From positions 33,035,831-33,099,830 of the forward strand of contig LS997567.1 in the NCBI GenBank assembly GCA_000469685.2: a stretch of DNA of 64,000 nucleotides, written 5' to 3'. The DNA is from Haemonchus contortus (lineage: Eukaryota; Nematoda; Chromadorea; Rhabditida; Trichostrongylidae). A program made the translations under genes and the position numbers. The notes below the pieces were generated by a model, which had not been told where the DNA came from, ran no database searches, and saw nothing but the letters and a program-made list of their open reading frames with translations. Positions 1-10,599 of the stretch are shown one piece after another (the stretch's first letter is position 1; each line of letters starts with the position of its first letter).

Positions 1-130
1 TTAACGCCAAAATCTTTATCCTTTTATCCTTTTACCATTGTCCACAGAAATTATAAACAAGTAGTTTTAAGTGATAACGGACAAGATTTCGAAAACACGT
101 CTACTTTAGAACAACTTATTCCGGATCAAC

Positions 131-392
131 CATCTCACACTACAACAATATCGGACGACCCATCTTTCACTAATCCACTCTCCACCCCTCTTCCTCGGCT
201 AGTACATTTCATCGATAGTAACCCAACTTCCGAGATTATAACATCCCACCGCAACCTCCTTCAGAACAACCTCTTCCATATCAACCCTCTCATACTATCC
301 CTTTCTCTGACGATCTATCTCTCACTGACCCAATCTCCACCCCTATACCTCGATTAGTACATTTCATCGATAGTAACCCAAATTCCAAGTGC
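131..392 (+). repeat. Imperfect tandem duplication (period about 155 bp)
   Basis: The stretch around 140-232 is repeated around 295-390. The best preserved part reads 'agtacatttcatcgatagta' in both copies, at about 201 and 356. It lies upstream of the gag-like region of the gypsy element. The region before 380 shows no continuous reading frame I can assign. Confidence 0.6.
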
Positions 393-1259
393 GAAAACAT
401 GGATATAGCTGAAAATAACATCATTGAAAGACTGAGATAGCTGAAAGACTTGACACTGCTTTCGATAAACTCCGTCTATCTTTCTATGCAAATAAATTAC
501 CAACATTTTCAGGGGATAAAGGAGAGGCAGGTCTCATGCATTTCTTAAAAAGATTTAATGAAATAGGAAACATCATGGGCCTTACTGAAAGCAAAATGGT
601 CCGTCTTCTCCCAGCTCATTTGAAAGGAACAGCAAAGACAGTGTTTGAGAGTCTCTCTGATTTAGAAAATGGCGATTACTAAGCTTAAGGAACACTTCTC
701 CACTAACCATTTTCTTGACGTGGCACAAGAGAAAATTAAGGAAATGAAAATGGGACCAGGAGAATCACCCGTAGTCTTTTCTAGTAGAATACGAAAAGAG
801 ATATTAGACGCCTATCCTGATCCACATTTTGCTGATAAACGACAATTCTTACAACATATGATTTTTACTAATGCACTATCCAGTCCAATCAAACAAGGCC
901 TAAAACTTCTTGGTCCATTATCTACTGATTATGACCAATCAGTGCGCAAAGCAGAGAGGACATGGAACCTAATCAACTCCGACAGTAGTTCATCAGGTAA
1001 TCTTCTAATAGCTAATGTTGATGGGTCACCAACGCTTCAACTCCATCACATAACCACTCCCGAGCTCCTTCATTTTCACGTTACCGCAGTACAAAACCAA
1101 AGTTCAATTCGAACTCGCGCCCTTACCAATAACTTTACCAAAGAACACTACAAAACAAAATTAATGAAAACTAATAACTCACGGCCACCCATCTTTTCAG
1201 TACATAGATGTGAAACGTATGCAGTACATAGATGTGAAACGTATTACTCACAGCATTAG
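380..1259 (+). pseudogene. Gag-like protein of the Ty3/gypsy element, frameshifted
   Basis: A capsid-type helical region starts near KLPTFSGD (494), a common opening of Ty3/gypsy gag ('lp.F.Gd'), and runs in one frame to a stop at about 680. The clearly homologous continuation (KLKEHFSTNHF onwards) is in another frame from 669 to 1259, so a single-base shift sits near 660. The second part is charged and helical, ends in low-similarity sequence with a short duplicated segment (VHRCETY twice), and shows no zinc knuckle. Role by family: structural protein packaging element RNA. Assignment to gag rests on the opening motif and on the position upstream of pol remains. Confidence 0.6.
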
Positions 1260-1269
1260 GACATTGCTC

Positions 1270-2460
1270 ACCCCAAGTGCAAAATTTAGGTGTTCTCATC
1301 AGTAAAAATGGCACCCGTCCGAACCCGGACTATGTAGCCAGCATCACCAAAATTTCACGTCCAACAAAAGTGAAAGTAATTAAATCTTTCCTTGGGCAGC
1401 CTCTTATTTTCGACGCTATTTCCCGCGCTTCTCTATCATAGCTACACCTCATCACGACGTATTGCTCAAAAATGCGCCATTCAAGTGGACCGAGGCACAG
1501 GAACAAGCACACTTGGCCCTTAAGAAAGCCCTTGTGGAGGCACCTCATCTAATTTCTCCAATTTTCGGACAGCCATATGTAATACACACAGATGCCTCCA
1601 TGATTGGGTTAGGTGCACGCCTATTGCAATCGAACCCCAAAAACCCAGGGAGAACACCCGATTGCCTACGCTACTCGATCACTGAACAAACATGAAAAGA
1701 ACTATGTAGTGATCGAACTAGAGGCATTGGCAATAGTTTTCGCGTTAAAGCAATTCTACTCGTATGTAGCTAATGCGCGTATCACGCTGGTGACCGATCA
1801 CACACTCCTTAAATCACTAATGCACCGGTCCGATTTAATAGGGCGTCTCGCCAAATATCAGGGCGCGATCCAATCCTAAGAGATTTCAATAGAATATCGC
1901 GCAGAAAAGCATAACACATTTTGTGATTTTTTGAGCCGTCTTCCCACGCCACGTGATAATTCGATCATAGCGCGATCTTCCCGAGGAGTTCGAAATATGG
2001 TTTCAAATTCGAATTTCTCACTGGAAAATTTGAGGAACTGCCACAGGAATTTGAGAACAAGATCGAACGATTCTCAATCCTCAACGACTACCTATATTAC
2101 ACCATTCACGAGGATTGGAAACTGTTTATTCCCAAAGCCGACGTGCAATGCAACATCATTGCATTATTCCATGGAAATCCTTTACTGGGGTCACATCCGG
2201 GAATACACGAAACATATAAAAAAAATTTTGAATTTATAGTTTGCACTGCTCTTGTAGATCAAACGGCTAAGTCAGTAGTTAGGGCACTTTTGAATGATGT
2301 AACAAACCACGACGTCCCTAAAGAACTGATCTCGGACCGCGGATCAAACTACACGAGTGCAATATTTTCCAAGATCAATAAAGCTCTTGGTATCACTAAC
2401 AATGTTACCACGAAGTACAACCACAAGGCTAATGGGCAAGCTGAAAGAATGGTCAAAGTA
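1270..2460 (+). pseudogene. Gypsy pol fragment: RT thumb, RNase H and integrase core
   Basis: Translation in two alternating frames gives LGVLISKNG (RT thumb), FKWTEAQEQAHLALKKAL and HTDASMIGLGA (RNase H-like domain with its first Asp), then IAYATRSLNKHEKNY and VTDHTLLKSL, the usual Ty3/gypsy order. A frame change lies near 1620-1660 and a stop at 1879. From about 2140 comes an integrase: VDQTAKSVVRALLND, ISDRGSNYTSAIF (second catalytic Asp) and NGQAERMVKVL (catalytic Glu). The zinc-binding N-terminus is largely missing. The frame ends abruptly at the TA dinucleotide where the mariner element starts. Confidence 0.8.
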
Positions 2461-3212
2461 TTAGGTTGATGTATAATTATTGCGGATTTTTTCGCGGCTA
2501 TTTTCTCCCGACATAATTTGAATATTGAGTTCGGGTTTTTTCTAGAAATGATCTACTTGATTTCTTCTACAAAAATGTACCTGGGAAACCATCCGCATAT
2601 CCGCGAAATTAGGCTCTACTACTTCGAGAAAGGTTGGAAGGTGGCAGAGTCATTCCGCGATCTCAGTAACTTTTCGGCGATGGAACAACCAGCCACAGCC
2701 AACCAAGAAATGGGATTCTAAATCTGACAGTGTTCACCAGCAGAACCTGCTATGGATTATCTCGTCAGCCGTTCGCTGCAAAAATGGCTGGGGAATAGAA
2801 CTTATGTCGATTTGGATGACTTGATGCCGATGTCAAGGCGTAGATCGCCCCCAAGGACCAAAATTCTTCGCTTCTGGAATCCGACTATCTAGCCATTGGG
2901 AAGCAGTGCTTGACGGAAATGGTGGATAAGTTCCGGAAAAATTATTTGAACATGTTTTTGTTCAGTATTTTTGTCGTTTCATTAAATAAAATTTGTTTAA
3001 AAAAAGTTACTGAGATCGCGGAATGACTCTGCCACCTTCCAACCTTTCTCGAAGTAGTATAGCCTGATTTCGCGAATATGCGGCTGGTTTTCTAGGTACA
3101 CTATTGTAGAGGAAATCAAGTAGATCATTTCTAGAAAACGAACTCAACATTCAAATTCTGTCGGGAGAAAAAAAGCCGCGAAAAAATCCGCAATAATTAT
3201 GCATCAACCTAA
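2461..3212. mobile_element. Mariner-family element (752 bp) with about 200-bp terminal inverted repeats
   Basis: The ends are inverted repeats opening with TTAGGTTGAT, a mariner-type terminus, and continuing with strong complementarity for about 200 bp (2461-2670 against about 3005-3212). TA duplications sit at 2459-2460 and 3213-3214, as expected for Tc1/mariner insertion. The interior has no intact transposase. About 2760-2960 translates to pieces (FFASGIRL, WEAVLDGNGG) that resemble the C-terminal end of mariner transposases. It is therefore an internally deleted, non-autonomous copy. It interrupts the gypsy integrase and is younger than it. Confidence 0.85.
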
Positions 3213-3868
3213 TAATAACAGAATCTCTTACAGCATATTGCTCACAAGCCACACTTCTTTGGAGCGACTTATTGCAACCCGTGGTGTTTGCCTACAATAC
3301 CAGTGCAAACTTAACAACAGGTCATACTCCATACTTCATCGTATATAAACAATGTCCCATCACATGGAGTGACATACTCCATGAGCTTCCTTTCTCCACA
3401 TCATTAACATCGGACGATTTCGCGGATCAATTCACCATTGGTCTGAAGAACATCATCATGCACGTTGGCAAGGAGATCGCCTCGAAAACTGCTCGATACA
3501 AGATGGGTTAGGGTCTTCACAATAAAGTAACTCAAAGGATCTTTCCAGTGGAAACCTAGTCCTTTTGCATGACGAGACAGTTCGTCCCAAACTCACGAAC
3601 TAGTGGAAAGGCCCCTTTGTAATTGAAGAGATCAATCGCCCCAATATAACAGTCACTAACCCTGTAGGTCGCCCAGCGCGACAAGCAGTTCATATTAACC
3701 GTTTGTAACTGTATTCTCCTCGTTCAATGCCACTTGAAGCTTCTAATACAAACATCACACAACTACTTGAACCAAATATAGAAACATCGAATAGCACTGA
3801 ACAACCAATAATACGACGGTCCCGTCGTCTTCAGGAAAAGCAGCAAAGCTCAACAAACCATTATGATT
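3213..3868 (+). pseudogene. Gypsy integrase C-terminus, separated from its core by the mariner insertion
   Basis: Resumes the integrase reading after the insertion: VFAYNTSANLTTGHTPYFIV is the conserved stretch after the catalytic core of Ty3/gypsy integrases. About 3560-3700, in another frame, gives WKGPFVIEEI followed by a short basic segment, matching the chromodomain-less GPY/F-type C-terminal module. A serine- and arginine-rich tail ends at a stop near 3868. A stop at 3511 and a frame change break it. Confidence 0.65.
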
Positions 3869-3879
3869 GAGCTACAACA

Positions 3880-3902
3880 TGTGTTCTCAGAGCGAGAACA
3901 CA
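3880..3902. repeat. Perfect short hairpin at the possible 3' LTR start
   Basis: A 9-bp stem (TGTGTTCTC / GAGAACACA) with a 5-base loop lies directly downstream of the gypsy coding remains. It begins with TG, as LTRs do. The matching 5' LTR is not in the window, so this is only a suggestion. Confidence 0.4.
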
Positions 3903-3960
3903 ATCCTTCGGGAGTTAGAATTTTTTAAACTTCACATCCTCTTATAAGGTTCAAGGAAAC

Positions 3961-4457
3961 AATGCACAGTAGTCTTCTTTCGTTATAGTGTCAAAATTAC
4001 GCCCTTATTCTAGTCAAACAAAAAGTGTGCATTGCCAAGACTAGAATTCGTACCGTAGTGTTATCTTCACCTGTCCGTATATTAATCGAATCCCACCAAG
4101 ACTAATATGTATACGCTTCGTCAACCTTACCAGTCTACTATTCGTATACCTTAACTAGACTAGTAATTAGTACTGTACGTAAGTTGAATATCATGTGGGA
4201 GTGAAATCGATGCTTATCCGAACACTACATATTGATATTGTCACTACAAAGAATAATATTGATAATGGTCATAATGTTGTTCTTGACAATTAAAAAACCA
4301 TATTGTAAACCTGTTATAAAACCTATCACTCAATGGAAACCGTATTGTATAAGCATAACTGACAAGCACCACTGATGTAATCTACTATCACATGTATTAT
4401 AATGATGTCCTCCGCACCTGTATTCCCATACTTTCAACGCGATGGCGATTTTTTTTC
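3961..4457. other. No gene seen
   Basis: AT-rich sequence between the gypsy remains and the piggyBac-like element. I see no reading frame, repeat or motif that I can support. It may be the remainder of the gypsy LTR. Confidence 0.5.
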
Positions 4458-5866
4458 TTAACCCATTGGCGACCGCGCCTTTTACATTGTCCGTACACTA
4501 ACTTTTAATTTCTCTTATAACTGTAGTTGGAAGTGAATGATTTCTGGACCATGACGCCTGAAGGTTCTCTAGAAGGCTGCGAGCTCAGCTGATACTTGAA
4601 AACATGAAAAAAAATTATAAGAACACTCGATAAATAATATAAACCAGTTTGGCTATGCACGCAATGCATGCAGCATATATCGACGGCCACTTATCCACGA
4701 TGGAGTCTTCAGCGGAATGTTGGATAATCAGAATAAGATAGTTCTCTCTAGATTCGAACGCTGAACTGCTGAGAGCATCACGCTCGATATATTTGAGCAG
4801 TTATTAGTGGATGATCATAGCTCACTCCACCTTAGTGCAAACCCTTCCTACAGTAAACTTGAACACCCTTCATTTGACTGCTCCAAACCATTTTTTCCGC
4901 ATTCCAGAAAGTTTTTAAGGGATGAGATTTTGGTCCCAGCCCCGCTTTCATGTGCCAGCTCCGCCCCCTTCGAGGACTTAACTCCTTTTGTTCCAATTCC
5001 CCTTACCACTTTTTCCCGCGCTTTAGAACGTTTCTGAACAGAGTTGTGAAATTTTGATCTAAGCCCCGCCCATTTTGGTGCCAACCCCGCCCACTTTCGG
5101 GATTTGTCCACATTTGTTGTTTTACACCTCAAAACCTTTTTGCCGCATCCCAGAACGTTTCTGAATGGTTATTAATTTTTGATCTAAGCCCCGCCCACTT
5201 TGGTGCCTACCCCGCCCACTTTCAGGATTTGCCCACATTTGCCCATCACCTCTATCCACTTTTTTCCCGCATTCTATAACGTTTACGAACATTTTTGAAA
5301 AGTAGCTTTCACCTCAACGCACGCCCTGCCCCTCGTGGGCGGGGCTTCGCTATACTTATGCATGCCCAGCACGCATAAGGCCTTGCTCCCTCTTTTTATT
5401 TCTTCTCCTGGCCTCGACGCCTTCGTTAAATCGAGTTATTAATCTCCGCGAAAAGTACCGCCCACTGCGAGAGCGCTCCGCCCACCGCCCGTAAGTTTCC
5501 TTTATTTTAATTGTTGACCCATCCCTCACCTTTGCACATTTTTCCCCAGTGTCTGGAATGTAATGAGACCGAATTAGAAGAACTCGCCCATGACCCCGCC
5601 CAATTAAGTCGCACGCCCCGCCCCTTGGGGGCGGAGCTCCACTAAGCTCACATGTGCTCTGTTGCGCTTACCCTATGCTCAACCCATTCCAAACTTGACC
5701 CGACTTCTCCAGGTGTCTGTTCATGCTATATCGAATTTCCGTAAAAACAAACAAACAAGCAAACAAACAAACAGACAGACGCGAGCACTTTATATTTAGT
5801 AAGGATACTACAGAAGCACGATATGATGTGGCCCGCCGGTGTGCCACGCGGTCGTCAATGGGTTAA
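4458..5866. mobile_element. piggyBac-like non-autonomous element with TTAA duplications
   Basis: TTAA at 4458-4461 and at 5863-5866 flank inverted ends that read CCCATTGGCGACCGCG on the left and, inverted, CCCATTGACGACCGCG on the right. TTAA duplication is the hallmark of piggyBac insertion. The same ends bound the element at 48772-50118, which retains a recognisable piggyBac protein tail, so the family assignment is supported within this window. The interior here codes for nothing recognisable. It holds GC-box minisatellite units and, near 5740-5810, a purine-rich strand of (AAAC)n/CAGAC repeats that is the inverse of the GTCTGTTTGT tracts at 50.6 and 56.8 kb. Confidence 0.7.
4885..5420. repeat. 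GC-box minisatellite, roughly 100-120 bp units
   Basis: Successive units share CCCGCCCACTTTGGTGCC, then GATTTGCCCACATTT, then TTTTTCCCGCATTCTA-type text and 'acgtttctgaa'. Unit starts lie near 4935, 5065 and 5185. The right part (about 5330-5400) matches, in inverse orientation, the 'aaggccttatgcgtgctggg' unit found twice at 18.6-19.1 kb. Units at 37.48-37.66 kb belong to the same family. Confidence 0.7.
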
Positions 5867-6476
5867 CCGAGTAGCACACACTAGCCTTTTGTGAGGGTAG
5901 CCTCTATCAACACCTTGTCTCGTTCGGCAGTTCAATTTTCTCGCAACTTTTTGCTTACTCATAATTCTCCTCTTTGTCTGCACATCTCACACCAAGTGCT
6001 TAACATCATATAGAACGGTCCTCAAAGCTCGAGGACGAGCTTTCTGTAAAGAATGGAGATGTCGAGTCATACGTCAGCTATGTCGAGTCATGCGTCAGCT
6101 CAAGACAGCAGTGTCAAGATATGCAGAGGCCCGAGACAGCCGCCAGGATTTCATCAGCCTTGCCGCAACACCTACGAGAAAGCTGTCATGACATCCATCA
6201 GAAGACACGGTACAAAGGCAGCCGTCTCATGGCATGGAGGGCGTCGTCTCGGATATCACCTTAGTCGCCAGGTTAACCACCGACCCTTCGTCAAGACTCT
6301 TACTAGCCCTCTCGTCTTGTCCTCTCCCCTTGCACCCTCTTGTATCCTCCCTTTGTAATTAACTTGTGTGTAACTTAACTTTGTAACTTGATACCTCCAT
6401 CTCTCCAGCAGGAGACGTTTTAGCTTAGTGGTGGGAATTCCAACCTGGATACCTGTAGACATGCGATATCTCCTAC
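5867..6476. other. Intervening sequence, no recognised gene
   Basis: A 101-codon open frame (6053-6358, plus) is Ser/His/Pro/Arg-rich with repeated 'atgtcgagtcatgcgtcagct' text (6057-6100). It resembles no family I know and is not counted as a gene. At 6018-6036 there is a short hairpin, GTCCTC...GAGGAC. Confidence 0.4.
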
Positions 6477-6478
6477 TA

Positions 6479-8062
6479 CAGTGCATTTCATAATTATGAG
6501 GTCACCATCAAATTTTGCACTTTCAGAAAAAGCAATCGTTAAGGATTTATTCTAGCATCATGAACAGATTTCCCAGCATGAATAACCTATGTATGCGTTT
6601 TTTAGCCGCAGCTGCGTTTTTCTGAACTTTTTTAGAACAGTTCATCATCGTTCAACAGTTCTTGCACCGTTTCATAATTATAAGGTCTCCCTGAGAAAGT
6701 GAACAATTATTCACGTAGGAGAGGAAATTTCGTGTTTGAAGATACTTATAAAGGTAAGCATTTGTAGCAAATGCTTTTCTAAAACTGACTGTCAACATGG
6801 CTCGTGGTCATCTGCTTTCCTCTGATGAGAAGGCTCATCATGAAGGTGGGCTCAGTACTCGAGCCATCTACACGCAAATAGGGAGATCCCCTTGATCCAT
6901 TCAAAGACTTCTGGAAAGCCCTGACGTCGTTAGATATAACACCGACTGTAGAAACCCATGAAAGATTACTGCCCGTGACGAGCAGAAAACTCTGAGGACT
7001 GTTCCCAACGGTACGTCCTCCTTGAACCAGATGCGATCGGATTTGAACCTCTCTGTGTCGAAAACTACAGTCTGGAGAGCAGCGGGAAGATGCGAGAACA
7101 TCACCAGGCAACCAATGGAGAAGGTGCCATGAATCACCGATCGCCACAGAGAGGCTCGATTTGGATTTGCAAAGATGAACCTAGGGAGAGATTGGGCAAA
7201 GGTAGATCTGCATCAAAATCTCACCATAGAGCTGAACAACTCCTTTTCAGGCGAACTTCGATCTGAACGTTCCTGACAGAAACAAGCACAACTGGCGCGA
7301 CCCGAGAAGGGAACCAGTCTACTTCAGCCGTCGCAATTTCAGTGGAGGAAGTCTATGGTATGGGGTGCATTCTGTAATGACGTCGCGTTGGATCTACCTG
7401 TCATGAGCTGCAGTATGGGTTTCAAGGATTACCAGAACGTATTGGAGCGTCATCTAGTACCCTTTCTATGCCATCGCCGTCACCTCAGCTATTCTTTCAA
7501 CAAGACAACGCCTCCATTCATGTTAGCCGTGCAACGGATGAGTGGCTGCAATGCCAATAAATAAGCGTCCTGCCATGACCAGCCTGCAGTCCCGATCTCA
7601 ATCCGATGGAACATATCTGGGGCATTATAGTCAGACAGGTTTATGCGAATAACCGTCAGTTCCAGGGCACAGAAGAGCTGAAGTGGGCAGTTATCGAAGC
7701 ATGGAGAGCAATCGATGAGGAACATCTTCGAAACCTAGTTTCTAGTATGCCACGCAGACTCTTTGATGTTGCTCTTAAACAAGGAGGAGCTATAGATTAT
7801 TAAGTGTTGTGCATATGCCACCAACGTTAATAAATCATTTATTATCTCAGGGTGACCTTATAATTATGAAACAGTGCAAAAGCCGACACTATCTTTATAA
7901 AATTCATAAAAAATTCGAGGTGAAGGATATTGCGACCAAAATTCGAATACGGAGGTACATTGTGATGAGGAAACTTCCTGTGTATGCCAAAAAATTCCAT
8001 TCCGGCTGTTTCCTCCAGAATCGCAAGAATCGAGGGTGACCTTATGATTATGAAACGCACTG
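6479..8062 (+). mobile_element. Tc1-family transposon, copy 1 (1584 bp)
   Basis: Bounded by CAGTGCATTTCATAATTATG on the left and its complement on the right, with TA at 6477-6478 and 8063-8064. Each end carries a second copy of the core TTTCATAATTAT about 190 bp inward (6672 and about 7856), so each terminus has an outer and an inner repeat. That is the IR/DR arrangement known from some Tc1 relatives. The transposase frame between them is broken. A sister copy lies at 21454-23035, about 90% identical by eye. Confidence 0.9.
6797..7803 (+). pseudogene. Tc1 transposase, inactivated (copy 1)
   Basis: Starts at ATG 6797 (MARGHLLSSDEKAHH, an N-terminal helix-turn-helix region), then passes stops at about 6895 and 6955 and several frame changes. 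Recognisable parts: SLNQMRSDLNLSVS (DNA-binding region), FGFAKMNLGRDW, MVWGAFCNDVALDLPV (7355 on, around the second catalytic region), then PISIRWNI in one frame and MEHIWGIIVRQVY in another (7606), which carries the catalytic Glu of the DD34E set. The C-terminus (RLFDVALKQGGAIDY) ends at 7803. By family it would cut and paste at TA. This copy cannot encode it. Confidence 0.85.
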
Positions 8063-8064
8063 TA

Positions 8065-8510
8065 ATACATTATATATGTATGCGTCACCTGCCCCATAAG
8101 AGATATGTGGCCACTATCGATATCCTTTCTGTCACAGCTTCGCGCAGGTAGAGCTTTCCATGAAATTTTTTTCCAAGTCTTCTATTTTTCTATTCCTTCT
8201 AGGTCCTATGCAGTCGTCCAATAGACTTCTATGAGGATGTTGCTGCCTTGTGTCTAAGCCCTCTTGCCTTTCCTTCATTTTTTTGCTTACTTTTATGTCT
8301 TTCTGTTCTGCTATCCCTCGCCTTCTCCCTTGCGGGTCTTTCTTCACTTAGTTTATGCTTACGACTTGCTGAGTTTGCCTAGATAAGTTTCCTCTTCTTA
8401 CAAATCAAAACTGTCCGTTTTCACGTTTTCATTCCCACGAAGTGCATCTTTCGTGCAAATAATAACTAAATGAATAGATAAATAAATGACCAAATTGTCA
8501 GAAGATGAAA
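8065..8510. other. No gene seen
   Basis: AT-rich, pyrimidine-rich in part (8180-8400). No supported frame or repeat. Confidence 0.5.
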
Positions 8511-9198
8511 TAAATACTCGAGCCCATCAACCCGAGAATTGGCAGGAAAAAGATCAAAAATTCAAAGTGTGATGCAACTGTATCATTCATCCGTTACGAT
8601 GATAGAAAATTATGCTGTTGTCAAAGGCAACATTTGCCTTAACACTCTCCCTATTACTAACCCAGCGGAATTTTCTGTGGTGGTTTATGCACAGTTGTTA
8701 GGGTAGTTGTGTTTGGGCCGTAACTTTGCAGGAGTTAAAGGGTCGAGGCAGTACGCAGCGAAACCAAGGGCCGTATGCATAACGCCCAGGGTAGGGAAGG
8801 AGAGAGTCTCCCCAAGAAAATGTTTGCGAAGGGCGCGAACGTACGAATGGGGTTTTTGCCTTTGTTCTGGGTCAAGATAGTTGTAATGTAGCTAAGTATT
8901 TTCCTATAAACAGGTGAAGAATCGACAGCCCTCGATAATCATGTGACGTTTATCCCTGCGCTAGCTAGAGCTCAGAGAAGCGCGACCCCATTGACTCCCA
9001 ACCCTGGGAAGGGAGGCTCCCTACCCTGAGAGGGGGATGAATCTGCCCCTGGATTCGTGCTGGGGCGCCGACGGTCATGTGAACCATTACCACGCTATTC
9101 ACTATATTATTCGACTGAACGCTTATCCCCTTATTTCTACTCTACTTTCTTAAATACTCGAGCCCATCAACCCGAGAATTGGCAGGAAAAAGATCAAA
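8511..9198. repeat. 48-bp perfect direct repeats, 592 bp apart
   Basis: The segments 8511-8558 and 9151-9198 are identical and contain 'cccgagaattggcaggaaaa'. The interval between (8559-9150) shows no recognised gene. The arrangement could be a large duplication flanking an insertion, or short LTRs of a small non-autonomous element. Nothing inside decides. Confidence 0.75.
8771..8825. repeat. Left arm of a 55-bp inverted repeat (partner 10545-10599)
   Basis: The stretch opening 'ccgtatgcataacgcccagg' is found inverted at 10545-10599 with only a few differences. The arms are 1.7 kb apart and enclose the 35-bp-arm element at 9208-9756. No coding function seen. Confidence 0.75.
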
Positions 9199-9207
9199 TT
9201 ATTTCTA

Positions 9208-9756
9208 TCCGCATATCCCTCTCTGAGGCAGGGTTCGATAAATATGGAATATGTTATTTCTGCTGCTGAATTCATCAAGTATTGCTCTGATTTTATTCTA
9301 CTGCTGCATCCAACTACCAGTTTATTTATACTGCTGTACTCGTTGCTATGAAGCAATTGAGGCTTCAGATGAGCAGGTTTTCTTTCTAGACTTACACCAG
9401 TTATCGTGAGCATTTTGCATCATGATCCTGGTGTGATTTGAGAAGGAAACCAGAATTATTTCTGTCAGTAATTGGTAAGTATTTCGACTGCCTTGCACAT
9501 ACACTATATCATATCCTATTAGATCTTATTCTGTACATACGACGATTCAGACGTGGTAGGTGGTGGCACTATGACATGACGCTGTTTTCTTGTATTCTCA
9601 TTTATTTCATTTTTCAGTTTTGTTCTCAGTTCTTAATTTTGATACTAAATTAGTGTTGTCAAGTATTAGCTAGTATTAAGTAGTTCTAATAGCGCACCTT
9701 GTAGACGTTTTGCTAATATTCTTTATCGAACCCTGCCTCAGAGAGGGATATGCGGA
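9208..9756. mobile_element. MITE-like element with perfect 35-bp terminal inverted repeats
   Basis: Positions 9208-9242 (tccgcatatccctctctgag...) are exactly complementary to 9722-9756. The 549-bp span has no coding content. I cannot see a clear target-site duplication (left flank ...atttcta, right flank attttgc...), so the superfamily is open. Confidence 0.65.
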
Positions 9757-10252
9757 ATTTTGCATGGAAGAGTCTTGGACTCCAAGCTTACCATGCTATC
9801 CACAACCTTCATAAGTGAGCGAAAGGTGAAAGTTGAAGATGTATGTTGATAAAAAAAGTGAGAAGTTTTAGCGCATGGAGAAAAAGAGCCTGTGGTTGGA
9901 CAAGAGTATGCGTATATCACGGCGCAACGAAGTGAGATGATTCGATGAGACCGATTTGAGCAGAAGTATACCTACCAAAAGGACATTAGTGGTAGTGACG
10001 AGGAGTGAACATTAGGAGGTGAAGCATCATAAAGTAAGGATTGCTGTGCTGGGTGCATATGCACTGTGGAAGGTTGTGCGTATACAGGGTTTTCGAGGTA
10101 TGAGGTTCCCGAGCCGAGGACGGCGCAGAAGTGTAAAGGTTAAAGAGTGAAAGTACTGGCACGTAGAACCGTTTCATTTATTTATTTTTTACACAATTAA
10201 TAAAGATATGAAAGCAGAATTATAACATTTGAATACTCGAATTTAATTAGGG

Positions 10253-10522
10253 TCACTTTGTAATAGGTGCGCGATAACTGGTGTGCGTTATAAGTTTCCA
10301 CAACCCTCCAAGGGCATTTCGTAGGACATACCAACCTTTTGCTACTTCCTTGGTCGTTCTCAGGGTGAAGTTTCCCTCCACTTTGTTAGAGTGCTTTCCG
10401 TCAGCAAAAATCCACCACTCTCCAAATTCCGGTTCATCTAATCGAGAAACACGAACTCCGGATTCCAATCTAACATTGGCCAGACGGTACTTGACGCGTA
10501 AGATACTCTGCTCCGACGTCAT
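10253..10522 (-). CDS. Unrecognised 89-codon open frame, possible exon
   Basis: Minus-strand frame opening with MTSEQSILRVKYRLANVRLE and containing EFGEWWIFADGKHSNKVEGN. Composition is protein-like (two adjacent Trp, mixed hydrophobic and charged residues) rather than repeat-like. It is open upstream in the same frame apart from one stop just before the ATG. Its upstream side overlaps the inverted repeat at 10545-10599. No family recognised. It may be a domesticated or transposon-borne fragment, or chance. Confidence 0.25.
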   Translation of the reverse strand: MTSEQSILRVKYRLANVRLESGVRVSRLDEPEFGEWWIFADGKHSNKVEGNFTLRTTKEVAKGWYVLRNALGGLWKLITHTSYRAPITK

Positions 10523-10544
10523 TTATCTGACCCACGGCGAAAAC

Positions 10545-10599
10545 AAACATTTCCTTGGGGTGACTCTCCCCTTCCCTACCCTGGGCGTTATGCATACGG
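10545..10599. repeat. Right arm of the 55-bp inverted repeat (partner 8771-8825)
   Basis: Inverse of 8771-8825. The downstream sequence 10606-10751 is an open plus-strand frame rich in Gly, Arg and Pro, ending at a good splice donor (GTAAGTG at 10751). It could be a first exon, but no partner exon is evident. Confidence 0.65.

Larger units (their letters stand above)
1..3960 (+). mobile_element. Ty3/gypsy-like LTR retrotransposon, decayed and cut by the window edge
   Basis: Plus-strand remains of a Ty3/gypsy-type retroelement. In order one sees a gag-like stretch (about 380-1259), the end of reverse transcriptase and the RNase H region (1270-1880), a sequence resembling the linker after RNase H (1880-1960), an integrase core (about 2240-2466) and, beyond a 752-bp insertion, the integrase C-terminus (3213-3868). 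Protease and the catalytic part of reverse transcriptase are absent: gag abuts the RT thumb at about 1260, which implies an internal deletion. The 5' LTR lies outside the window. The 3' LTR may begin near 3880, but there is no partner to compare it with. Several frame breaks and stops show that it is dead. Confidence 0.8.

Noticed and set aside
6053..6358. 101-codon frame with Ser/His repeats
   Set aside because: Low-complexity, no family resemblance, no splice or promoter context.
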